Assembly (NCBI RefSeq): GCF_025602895.1
Contig: NW_026516204.1
Coordinates: forward strand, 1,178,001-1,242,000
Source of the DNA: Polychytrium aggregatum
Lineage: Eukaryota; Chytridiomycota; Chytridiomycetes; Polychytriales
Direction of reading: 5' to 3'
DNA: 64,000 nt
This document shows, one piece after another, positions 24,124 to 33,779 of the stretch; position 1 is the first letter of the stretch; every line of letters begins with the position of its first letter. The notes under the pieces were generated by a model, which had not been told where the DNA came from, made no database searches, and saw only the letters and a program-made list of their open reading frames with translations. The position numbers were made by a program, and so were the translations under genes.

Positions 24124-26496
24124 ATGCCTCCGAAGCGCAAGGGTACCGGTGATGGCCAGCCTCGGCCACCCAGGCCCAAGAAAGCCAAGTCACAGTCGGA
24201 GCCTGTCTCTGGTTCGTATTCTGATCCCACGCATGCTTGTTCGTCTGTTGCTCCGTCGCTCACCACCACTGCTTCTGCAGATCCAATGGATGTCGATCCC
24301 ACCGAGCCTGGTCCATCTACTTCCTCGAGTACCAGCAAGCGATGTCGCCAGTGCGATGGCACCGATCACGAACGTTGCAACACCAGCAAATGTCCCAAAT
24401 ACCGGCCCCTCAAGAGTTCTGTCGTCCCACTCGTGGATGGAAGGTCATCCGCCCCTCAGTTCAGCTGCTTCAAGCAGACGATGGATGGCTGTTGTCTCAA
24501 TCCCGCTCTCCGCGACAAGATCCAGGCCACCGTCGAGGCCATGACCCAGATCCAGTTCGAGGCATCCAGGCTGCTCAACCTGCACATCCTCCGGTGCATC
24601 GAGCAGGATCTTCCCGTCCCCGTCATCTCCAAGTCCACCCCTGCTTTCATCCGCCAATGCTTTAAGATCGTCCAGGACGGTGCCCTCTCCCCGACCGGGG
24701 ACATCGAGAAATACAACGAGCATCTGGTCGCTTCCTTTGGCGACTACCAGACCACTCGACATGCAGACCTGTCTCCGGCCCCTCGTCTGCCTGATGGTGC
24801 TCACAGTCAGCTTCTCACACTGGCTGTCAATGCCTATGCCACCAACTGCACCACCCACCTCGACCTGGCCTACTGGCGACTCCTTCGCCGCTTCTGCGCT
24901 GCCGTCTTCCCAGCCAACAAGCATAAGCACGAAGCCATCGAGGCCTGTCTCGAGCTCTTCGAGAAACCAGGGCAGACTCCACCCAAGGCCGATCTCGAGT
25001 TCCTCTATCCAGACTTTGGCCACGTCCTGGACGAGTTTCGGTACAGCAGCGACCAGGACCGCTTCCGGGCCCTCCATCGCCTCTCACACCATGTGAGAAT
25101 CCTTGCCCGGGACAAGATGGTCGACAATGTCCACAAGTGGATCGACTGTGACATGCCCGCCCTCCGAGTCACCGAACTGCAGCGCCAGGCCAAGCTGGAC
25201 GAGCTCACTACCCAAGGCATTCCCTCCGACGACAAGAGGTTCACCACGGCCAAGTCTGAGCTCGGCACCACCAAGCCCAAGATCAACAAGCTGGCATCCA
25301 GGATCAACTGGGCACTCAAGCAGCTCGCTGTCGACACTCCTCCGGCCGTGTGCACGATGGTCCCTCTGTGCACTGCAAAGGCCAAGTATGTCAAGATTGA
25401 CACCGTCACTCTCTGGCAACTCCTTGACACCGAACATCGTCTTAGACTCACCCGGGACAAGCTCAAGGAAGAAGGTGATGACGGCATCAACAACCAGGAT
25501 CGTCTCTGGCGCAGTTGCTTCAAGCTGCGTAGTTCCCTCTTCCAAGAGCGGGACGTGAACAAGAAGCTGTTCAACTACGAGATCAGCACCGATGGCATTG
25601 GATGCACCATCGGTCTCGTCAAGTTTGTGCCTCGAACCGATCACACCGAGACCATCGAGCCTCCTCCGACTTCCGAGCAGCGCATCCAGGCCCACATCGG
25701 CGACCCAGACCCCAACCGCACCACTTGGATTGGCATCGATCCTGGAGTCGGCTCCATCTTCACGGCGGTCATCCAAGCACCGGGCCACCAAGACGAGGTG
25801 GTCTCATTCTCCAATGGCCACTATCAGCACATGTGTGGCCATACGTTCAACACCAAGTGGCACAATATCATGAAGTATCGACTCAGCATCGAGACCTGGA
25901 TGTCGTCCACCCCCTCGCCCAAGGTGTCGTCCTCGGAGGCTTTCAAGGTCCATCTCACCCATGTCCTGCGACCGGAGCTGCGAGTGCAGCTCGATTTCCA
26001 CCTTGGCAAGAAGGCCCGTCACCATCGATTCACAGGCCACAAGAGGCGCCAAGTGGCCGTCGACAAGATGTGCAAGGCCGTCCTGAAGCACGCCCCGAGG
26101 GAGAAGGATGTGGTCATCGCCTTTGGCAATGCATCATGGCGACAGGGCAAAGGCTATGCATCCAGCCCTCGGAGGCAGCGATTTGCTCAGTACTTTGAGC
26201 AATTCGAGCACCACCGACGCCGTCCCAATCACCATCATGGAAGCGTCAAGGTGGCCTCGACGAACGAGTTCAACACCTCGCAAGTGTGCTCCAAGTGCCT
26301 GGAGCCAGTTCGGTTGGAAGGACTCGATGCGCCCAGGGTTGCGAATTCCCACTTTGTCAGGAGCTGCAAGAATCCCAGCCGCCGGACAGTGTGGAATCGC
26401 GACGTCAATGCGGCGCGCAACATGATCACAGTATGCAGGTCGATTGTGGAGACCGGAGAGCGACCGGTGGTCTTCACTCGGAGGCTGCCAAAGTGA
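24124..26496 (+). CDS. Fanzor1-type RNA-guided nuclease (TnpB relative)
   Basis: Fanzors are eukaryotic homologues of TnpB, and studied members cut DNA guided by an RNA made at the transposon end. The frame is 790 codons without introns. It starts MPPKRKGTGDG; K4-K6 and K19-K22 form a likely bipartite nuclear localisation signal. A small Cys/His cluster (C74, C77, H82, C85, C90) may bind zinc. The RuvC-like nuclease is complete: WIGIDPGVGSIF with D539, STNEFNTSQVCSKC with E715, and WNRDVNAARNM with D760. The inserted zinc motif uses C722, C725 and probably H743 and C748. The C-terminus (GERPVVFTRRLPK) is typical of Fanzor1. It is longer than the 638-residue Fanzor of Spizellomyces, mainly through the N-terminus. 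No stop, frameshift or lost catalytic residue is seen, so it may be active. Confidence 0.95.
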   Translation: MPPKRKGTGDGQPRPPRPKKAKSQSEPVSGSYSDPTHACSSVAPSLTTTASADPMDVDPTEPGPSTSSSTSKRCRQCDGTDHERCNTSKCPKYRPLKSSVVPLVDGRSSAPQFSCFKQTMDGCCLNPALRDKIQATVEAMTQIQFEASRLLNLHILRCIEQDLPVPVISKSTPAFIRQCFKIVQDGALSPTGDIEKYNEHLVASFGDYQTTRHADLSPAPRLPDGAHSQLLTLAVNAYATNCTTHLDLAYWRLLRRFCAAVFPANKHKHEAIEACLELFEKPGQTPPKADLEFLYPDFGHVLDEFRYSSDQDRFRALHRLSHHVRILARDKMVDNVHKWIDCDMPALRVTELQRQAKLDELTTQGIPSDDKRFTTAKSELGTTKPKINKLASRINWALKQLAVDTPPAVCTMVPLCTAKAKYVKIDTVTLWQLLDTEHRLRLTRDKLKEEGDDGINNQDRLWRSCFKLRSSLFQERDVNKKLFNYEISTDGIGCTIGLVKFVPRTDHTETIEPPPTSEQRIQAHIGDPDPNRTTWIGIDPGVGSIFTAVIQAPGHQDEVVSFSNGHYQHMCGHTFNTKWHNIMKYRLSIETWMSSTPSPKVSSSEAFKVHLTHVLRPELRVQLDFHLGKKARHHRFTGHKRRQVAVDKMCKAVLKHAPREKDVVIAFGNASWRQGKGYASSPRRQRFAQYFEQFEHHRRRPNHHHGSVKVASTNEFNTSQVCSKCLEPVRLEGLDAPRVANSHFVRSCKNPSRRTVWNRDVNAARNMITVCRSIVETGERPVVFTRRLPK

Positions 26497-26579
26497 TCTG
26501 TTTTATTTCTTGTGGCTTTGCTTGACGCAAGCACAGCACATACTACCTGTTCATGGAAACGGCTATATTGTCCCGTTTT
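26497..26579 (+). ncRNA. Candidate Fanzor guide-RNA (fRNA/omega-RNA) scaffold region
   Basis: In studied Fanzors the guide RNA comes from the 3' end of the nuclease gene and the transposon right end, with the guide read from the flanking DNA. Here only 83 bp lie between the stop codon and the end of the right inverted repeat. They contain a perfect hairpin, TGCTTG-acg-CAAGCA at 26519-26533. The guide would begin just outside the element, near 26580. The RNA may also extend upstream into the coding sequence. This is inference from position and structure, with no transcript evidence. Confidence 0.35.
26569..26579 (-). repeat. Right terminal inverted repeat
   Basis: TGTCCCGTTTT, the reverse complement of the left repeat. 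An AATAAA poly(A)-like signal follows at 26585-26590, just outside. Confidence 0.7.
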
Positions 26580-26689
26580 TTCTGAATAAAGTGTAGTAGA
26601 GACCGGACGGCTTGTGGGTGTAAGGCGTGTGCCCTCACTGAGCCGCAATGTCTGCTCTGTGGCCTGCTGTCGTTCGCGAGACATGTCGC

Positions 26690-29600
26690 TTACGGCTCGT
26701 CCCGATATCGCTTGGGCATCTGTCGAGCACGATAGATGTCGTGGTCTGGCGGAGGGCGGCTTGCGTGTCCGCCTCCTGTAGAGCAATTGGGTGTGGATGG
26801 GATGGGCCAGTCAGCGATTCAACGCCACTCCATACGAGAGTATCTCCATCTGCAACAGCAAGAGGGGACGAGCTCTGTGCTTACTTCCAAAGTCATCGTC
26901 TTCGTTTCCGCCGTATTCCTGCGCACCCTTCCGCTTGATGCCGGCTCCTCGACGACCACCCTGTGGTTGCTGTGCTTGGGGTTGTTGTTGTTGTTGTTGT
27001 TGTTGCTGCTGCTGATTCAGAGATGGATCAAATCAGGAACATGTGTGATGGGCCATCGTGGTCCTAGCCAAGTCCAAATATACGAAGCTCAACCCGCTTG
27101 TCCAACCCGCTCGCTCAATCATCGACTCGGTCCATCGACTCGGTCCACTTGCTCAGTCGCACAGCCAGGAAAGGCATTCGTTACTTTACCCATCCTGCTC
27201 CGCCACGGCCTCGTCCAGGTCCGCCACGCGGTCCGTCGTCGTATCCTCGGTTTCCGAAGCCGCGTTCCCCAGGCCGTCCCGAGAACCCTCCGACGCCACC
27301 TGGTGCGCCAATGTCACTTTGGTAAGGAGGAGGGCCGCCGCCTGGAGGCGCGTTTGGCAGCGGAATCTGGATCTTGCGCAGACAGTCGATGAGATCGTCT
27401 GGTTTCAGGATCACGCCTAGAATCAGCAGAAAAATTACCCCCTGAGGGCGTCAGTGGAGACCGTGGGTTTGTGGCGGGGGGAGGGGGCACAGGACGAGAG
27501 TACGCAGATTGGGCCCCGCGACTCGGCACTCCCGCTCTCCCTCACCGTTGTAGTGGGCTGGAGGCGGAAGTACAGAAAGCATCCACGAGATTGGATCGGC
27601 GGCGCGCTCGGCCGCGGGCGGCTTGGAAAATGCCGGACCCTGCTGTTCAAAGCTGTGCGGGGCTTGGAGGAACGGCTGTTGTTGTTGAGCTGGCGGTATG
27701 GCGGATTTCGGTGGCTGGTTCTGCTGCTGGAATCCTCGTCCCGAGTGTCCTTGCGAGCCATGGCCGGAGGATCCGCCCTGGCCGTGGTGCGAAGGGCCAT
27801 GCTTGTGATGGCCATCGGGGGCGTTGCCGGAGCGCGAGTCGTTGGTCCTGGATCCGCCATCCTTGCGCGAAGATTGCTTGGAGGACTTTGGTGCGGTTGT
27901 GCCTGAGCCACTGGTTGCGACTGTAGCGGCCGATGCGCTGGGCTGAACCGTGCCGCCTTCCACCAGCGCCTTGATTGAGGGATAGCCGAGCTCTACCCTT
28001 TCGATATGATGCAGACCCGAGTACGACCACTGCTGTGCTTGATCATACAAACTGTCGAGCAAGGGCCGGTCACCTAAGACATCGGGGAGCGGAGTCCATG
28101 CATTAGCCATGGACAGCGAGATGCCATCACGATCCTCACTTTGCAACAGTGCAGATTGCCGATCAAAGAGTCAGTCCATCATCTTGCAGCGGATTCACAT
28201 CCCAACCACGCGGCCGATCCTTCCCCATTCCCAGCGTCCATTTTCTCCCGCACTGTACAGGACGGCGCATGGCACATACTCTCCGGGAACACCTCAGCGA
28301 TGCGCTTCTCCACTTTGCGCACATTGACCAGATCGCCGTAATTGCGCTCGTGCTCGAGCAGACGGTTCCAGATCGGCTTGGACTTTTCGGGCGAGATGTT
28401 GGCCAGGACTCGCTCGCACAAGGCACGGAAATCTGCCCAAGGAGACAAGGGAACGAGTCAAAACCACATATCAAATCCACCATCGCCTCTTCACCTCTCT
28501 TTCGACTCACAGTCTGTGGCCGATCGAGTCCGTCGCTTGGCGTAGCATGATACTCACTGTTCTCGTCGTTGATGCCGATTAGAAAGTCAAAGTAGGCGGT
28601 GAGATATTTGAAGGAGCTCTCGTCCTCGTTCATACCAAAGAGCTTGAGACCGAGTTCGAAAACTTTGCCGGCAACCGTGGCGTCCTTGTTGCAATGATAC
28701 TCCATAAGCGCTGTCCATGAATGTTCGATCAGCCATCGAGCCGGTACAAGTACATCCTCGCCAGACTGAATTGACTCCCGTTCTCCGAGACTGTCTGCGT
28801 GAATCGAGCGGCACACCGCAACAGCCCACACCGCAGCAGTCTGATGCAAGCCATTGAGACGTACCCGAAGCGACAAACACTTGATAGGTGCAACTCGACT
28901 TCCTGGCGCGCCCAAAGATCACCCGAGCTGCACGAATGTTCTGATAAAAACAGGCCGATGTAAGAAACAGAGAGCCCTGTCCGAGAAGAGGCATGTGATT
29001 CCACACCGTGCTGCTCTCCAACCGGCCTTGGTCAATCACAGACTCTGGACATTGCTTGCCTAGATGCTATTCGAATCATGCATACCTCCACACGGCGGGC
29101 GACCTTCATGTAGGTGATCCAGATCGATCCAAGCGCATCCTTGGCCTCAGCCAGCTGCCTCTCTTTCTCCTCATCGAGCTTCTGGCTGACTGCTGCCTCA
29201 CGCTGCTTGAACTTGGCGCGCTCCTGCTCTCGCTTCTCGCCATCCCACTCGGCCTCCTCGGCGGCCGTGGGCTGATCGATGCCGAGCAAGCGCTCGCGTT
29301 CCTGATCGTACTTGGCATTGATTAGCTCGATCTCGCGCTCGTACTCGGTAACAAGCGAATCAAAGATCGGAGCAATCTCGGAAAACGGCTTCTTGGCGGC
29401 CTCTTCAAACTCGGCCAGGGCAAACGACAAAAGGAGACTATGGAAGCACAGAGTGAGTGTGGCTCGAAGAGTATCGCCATAACCACACGCAAGCCCGTGT
29501 TCAGAGTGATAGGGTAGAGTGCTTTGCAAGTGCAAGGCCATAGCCGTTCTCGTTGCCCGCCGCTGCTCCAAACCGCCGCGTTGGGCCGTACCTCCTGGGA

Positions 29601-32600
29601 TTGGCTTCAAGTCCTGACTTGAGCATGGCCAGGGATTCATCCGGCTTTCCAACCTCGGCCAGGTACATCACCGCTTCGTGCCTGTCCATGGCACGACACA
29701 TGGAAGGTGAGTGCGATTGGACGCATGATGTGCTCTGGTGCAACCGGTGCCCGTCCTAGCTCTGCTGCTGGACATCGAGAGCGAACTCACCAGACTTGCG
29801 GATAGAGCCTCAGCATCAGGAGAGCGCATTTGTATGCATGCATCACTCGGGCCACAACGGCGCTCTTCTCTTCCAGAGCCAAGGGGTTGGACTTTTCCCA
29901 CTGAATGACCTTGTGCCATGATTGAACCTGATTCCCAAGGCATTGTCAGTCATACGCCTGCAACTGCCCCCGTGGACACCAAAGAGGGTCGTTCTCGCGT
30001 GGTGCTGATGCGTTCGGCACAAGGCTCACCATCCGGCATTCCCGCTCAGTCCAGCGGGTTGGAACAGCCATCCAGGTCTTTTGCTTGTCGATAAACTCGG
30101 TCAGGTTCTTCAGGTTTTTGTAATTGACTCTCGCGGTGATGTAGCCCGGGGACTTTTCGCTCAGGAACTTCTTGGCCTGTGGCGCGGGCAGATCCAGATG
30201 GGAACGATTCGTCAACGCCGCTGGCTCGACTTGGACGCACTCGCGGATGCAGAACATCCGGCAGAACATCCGGCAGAACATCCGGCAGAACATCCGGCAG
30301 AACATCCGGCAGAAGCGGAGCAAGCAACGTTGCTGTCGGTGTCATGTTCGCTCGTGTGGTGGCCAGGAGAGGAGAAGTGAGGAGAGGAGCGATTCTTACC
30401 ATCAACTTGTTGAGCCCATTCTCAAAGACATCGTACTCTTTCCAGATCGCTTCGATGTTGGATATCGGAATGGCGATGACGCGGTGATAGACGGCACGGA
30501 GCTGAGCCATTTTCTGTTGCTCTTCGTAGGTTGACTTGGTCTGTCCCAGAAATAGCCCGGAGCGCGCCAGAGGTTGATCAAGTGTGCAGTGCCGGGCGAC
30601 GATGGCCAGCCCGGATTGTTCGAGCCGTAGGGTTCATACAAGCAATCCCCGGGAATAACCAGAGAAAGTTACGCCGGACGTGTTCATGGATTCAATGTAC
30701 CAGTGGGCGTACGCCGTCCGCATTCCGCAGTGGCCAAGAGAGGACGACACCGTTAGCATGTTGATACAAGTCGACAAGTTGCGTCGCCGTCCCACCACAG
30801 CGGTGCACCCCTTGCTCGTTCAGATCCGCTTCGGCAGAAGCATTCCAAGGATGCTATGGATGAGCTCGAATTGCCACATAGACAGCCGGTCGGTGCCATC
30901 CAGTCAAATCCCATGTGCCACAGCTTTATCGTCTTGCTCTACTTGATGTCCAGCGAGTGACTCCAGCGTGATCCAGTTGTTCACCCAGTCGTCAGTACCG
31001 CAAGCGTAAATGGCGGTAGTACATCCCAGACATAAGTGACAGTAATGCACGGTTGCCCAGCATCAAGGTGCATCAATAAAGCACAGCGCTGACACAGCCC
31101 GAGCGTGCCAATGTCCATAGCATATTGATATGGCAGCGCATGCCAGCTCGACGGCAAAGTAAAATAGCATAAGCACTGCAGCACAGCCATAATAGCACAG
31201 GCCATCCCAACAGCCTGCTCCAGACATCCCTCGCTGCTTCTCGGCCCTTGGCTTTGCCGACTGCCAGTCGCCACCGCCGAGTCGTTCCGGACTGTGCTGA
31301 TAGTTTGGATCCTGGTAGGCCCTCGATCGCCGCCGTCACAATGACTTCGATGCAACGGTCATAGTTTATTTTCCCATGTTCCCGCCATGTGCACCTCGCC
31401 AAGTTTTGCACAATACCTCCCCCTCTCCCGCCTCCACGCCGCTTCCCTCGTCTTCCGCGCACAGCTGTGCTCTTACCTCTCCACTCTTGATAAAGTTCAA
31501 ATAGTCGCTCCAGATCGAGCCGCTTTCCTTGTCGATGCCAATGTTCTGGAGGACAAATTCGTATGCCTTGGTGATCGTGGCCCGGTTCTCGGTCCGCTTT
31601 TCGACAGAGACATTGGTCACAGGGTGGATCTTGCGGATGTACGTCAGATACACCTTCCACAGGTCTACGTTGACCACAGATCGCAGACACCGTGTGAAAA
31701 TTGCATCGACCTTGTCGAAACACTGCAGCTTTTGCTCAAACTCGACGTATGAAATCCAGTGGCGAGCCTGAAGGGGGACAGCCTGTTGTTAGTGCACTGA
31801 TATCCGATCTGGAGCGGACCATTGTGTCTTGGATGGGCGCCGTGTTGCCGCCAAGGGTTCCTCGGGAAGGATCCCTCGCAGCAGCGATGCTGCCTGGCAG
31901 CTCTCCTACTCTTACCGAGGTAGGAAACTGGACCAAGATATCCTCGTAGGCCTTGCGGACAATCTCAGGGTCCGGCCGCCGATTGGCTTCCAGCACCAGC
32001 GCACTCCAGTAGTCGGTGCCCCAGGGATGCTCCTGCACTTTGGCATAGAGTTCCTCCAGCTTGTCGACTCGGGAGGCCTCGCCCTTGCGCGAGGATGCTG
32101 GCTGCACCAGGCTCTCTGTCGGGGCAAGAGAGGTGATATCCGGCGGAGAAATATTGCAGTAGATGGGTGAGCAGATACACATCACTGTATGCGCGCGATA
32201 CCGGCACTGGCCGGACAGACCGCCGACTGAGGCAGTGCAGATCTCATACCTGACTTGAGCTGTTCAGACGACGAGTCTTCTTGCTGGTCGCTGTGATCGA
32301 AGCCACTGCCCTCTGCTGCAGTCGAGTCATGCATGGCATCATCGCCTTCGTATGCCTCGCCGCTTGGGGCTGGGCGGTCGGGGTCAGCCTCCGCGCCGTC
32401 AGCGACCAAGATCTCGTCATCAGGGCGTTCCGAGTCGGCATAGTCCTCATCGCCCTGATCATTGAGCCGATCGCCATCGGCCATGTCATGATCGTAGGCT
32501 TGGTGAGCATCCACGTCGCTGACGGGGATATGGCCACCGGACCGATCTTCGGACCGATCTCTGTCCTGGTCCTGGTCATCGTTGGACGGGCCAAGAGGCA

Positions 32601-32991
32601 ACCCGTGCTGGTCGAGAGCGTCGCCCGAGGAGAGTAAAGAGACTGGATCTTCGTGCTGGCGATCGGCCATTTCGAGCGGTGACTCGTAAGGATTATAGGC
32701 ACGGCTGTGGCTGTGGCTGTGGCTCTCGAATGAATCAGAGTGGACGGTGGCCGAAAGGAGGGTTGAGCCGCTTGGGTCGGAGAGCGCGGCCCCGAAGCCA
32801 TCATCCGATATCGTCTGGATAGACCCACTTGCATCCACGTGCGTATAAGAATACGCTGTGTCGGCTGCATCCGCGGCTTCGGGTGCTGGGCCGCCGCCAG
32901 AGCGCTGGGCGGACCGATCTGGCTCCGAGGGGCTTCCGGACGCCGACTCATGCTCGTGCAGAGCGTCATTGGCCCACTGGCGGGGATCCAT
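26690..32991 (-). CDS. RNA14: mRNA 3'-end processing factor RNA14 (CstF-77)
   Basis: RNA14/CstF-77 is the HAT-repeat scaffold of the cleavage/polyadenylation machinery in the nucleus. The start is MDPRQWANDALHEHES at 32991; the first exon (to 32250) is acidic and Ser-rich. HAT repeats follow over many exons: YAKVQEHPWGTDYWSALV (about 32000), RHWISYVEFEQKL, VDLWKVYLTYIRKIHPVTN (about 31650), KNLTEFIDKQKTWMAV, FELGLKLFGMNEDESSFKYL and RNYGDLVNVRKVEKRI. The C-terminal part has DPISWMLSVLPPPAHYNG and ILKPDDLIDCLRKIQIPLP, the Rna14 monkeytail region. It is followed by an RGG-like tract, then an 11-Gln exon (26885-27011). The last exon (26690-26775) encodes PPPDHDIYRARQMPKRYRDEP, matching the animal CstF-77 end. 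The last three exons have consistent phases. The stop lies 110 bp from the transposon. Confidence 0.93.
26976..27011 (-). repeat. CAA/CAG repeat encoding poly-Gln in RNA14
   Basis: About eleven Gln codons, mostly CAA, open the penultimate coding exon directly after the splice acceptor. Confidence 0.8.
30250..30313. repeat. 12-bp tandem repeat in an RNA14 intron
   Basis: Five and a third copies of cagaacatccgg, nearly perfect. They lie upstream of the acceptor for the exon encoding KKFLSEKSPGYIT. Confidence 0.9.
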
Positions 32992-33779
32992 GCCAGGCAG
33001 TTGTACGCAGTATAAGAGAGCCGCGCAGCAAAGCGGGAAGATAGATAGAGCAGGATGCAGATCAAGCGCAGGACGGCGCTGGCGGCGGTCGATCGGGGAG
33101 AGAAAGGTGCGAAAACGCAGAGCGATCTGTCCAAGTGAACCGGCGCGGGGCAAGACCGGATGCGGTGTGTGTGTGTGTGTGGCCGAGCCAGGACGAGCCC
33201 TCCCGGTTCCGAGACGCGCAGCCGGGGCGCAAGCGCAGCCGCCAGGGTGTTGTGTTTGAATGAGTCGGAGGTATGTTCGGGTGGGTTGGAGGTATGTTCG
33301 GGTGGGTTGGAGGTATGCTCGGGTGGGTTGGCGCACTGTTCGGGTGGGTTGGAGGTATGCTCGGATTGAATCGGGGCACCTTTTCAAGCACCAGTTTGTT
33401 CGTGTGGTCCTTGAGTTGCTCGGAGTACTTGGCGAGCTGCAGCCCCTCCTCAGATTGCATCTCAACCCGAAAAGCTCCAAAGGCAGATCGTTCCATTTCA
33501 TGAGCAAAATATATTACGCCTTGGTAGGAGCACAAGACTAGCGCGTGGCAAAGACCGATTGAAATCAACAGCAGACACCACGAGGATGTTTCGTGGACGA
33601 AGGGAACGACAGACTGCGCGGCCATCACAGATGGACGGGCTTGCTCGTGGAGGAGCATCAAGAGCATGGGGTAAGCAGGAGAGGAAGCAAAGAAAGCCGA
33701 GGCACCATATCGCTCTATCTGTACTTGTACCGGCATACGAACGTAGTCCCGCAAGCGGGAGCATCATGACTGCAGGGCT
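32992..33779. other. RNA14 upstream region, with a doubtful open frame
   Basis: A - strand frame (ATG near 33645, open to 33062) encodes MAAQSVVPFVHETSS, a hydrophobic helix and then ERSAFGAFRVEMQSEEG and a helical segment up to NKLVLEK, where a GTGCCC could be a donor. It might be a small membrane protein gene, but no downstream exon is evident. The 3' half of the frame is a 21-bp repeat. Otherwise this is the RNA14 promoter. Confidence 0.3.
33270..33365. repeat. 21-bp tandem repeat upstream of RNA14
   Basis: Four to five copies of a unit starting ggtatgttcgggtgggttgga, with small differences among copies. Because 21 is a multiple of three, all frames stay open through it. Confidence 0.9.

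Larger units (their letters stand above)
22872..26579 (+). mobile_element. Tc1/mariner-IS630-like transposon carrying a Fanzor gene
   Basis: An 11-bp inverted repeat, AAAACGGGACA at 22872-22882 and TGTCCCGTTTT at 26569-26579, encloses exactly two genes in the same orientation: a DDE transposase and a Fanzor. Both are intronless, unlike nearly all the neighbours. The left repeat overlaps a TA dinucleotide (22871-22872), the usual Tc1/mariner target. On the right the nearest TA is several bases outside the repeat, so the exact ends and the duplication are uncertain. The element sits in the short gap between two convergent housekeeping genes and breaks neither. Fanzor1 genes are known to travel inside several eukaryotic transposon families including mariner/Tc1, so the pairing is biologically plausible. 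Whether both genes moved as one unit is inferred from the shared repeat. Confidence 0.75.

Noticed and set aside
24124-26496. Reading the nuclease as a bacterial TnpB or Cas12 contaminant
   Set aside because: The motif spacing and C-terminus are Fanzor1-like, it has nuclear-signal-like basic patches and a TATA box, and it lies between fungal intron-rich genes.
33062-33380. Heptapeptide repeat protein encoded by the 21-bp repeat
   Set aside because: A 21-bp repeat keeps every frame open, so the open frame alone is not evidence of coding; only the part above 33390 is considered.
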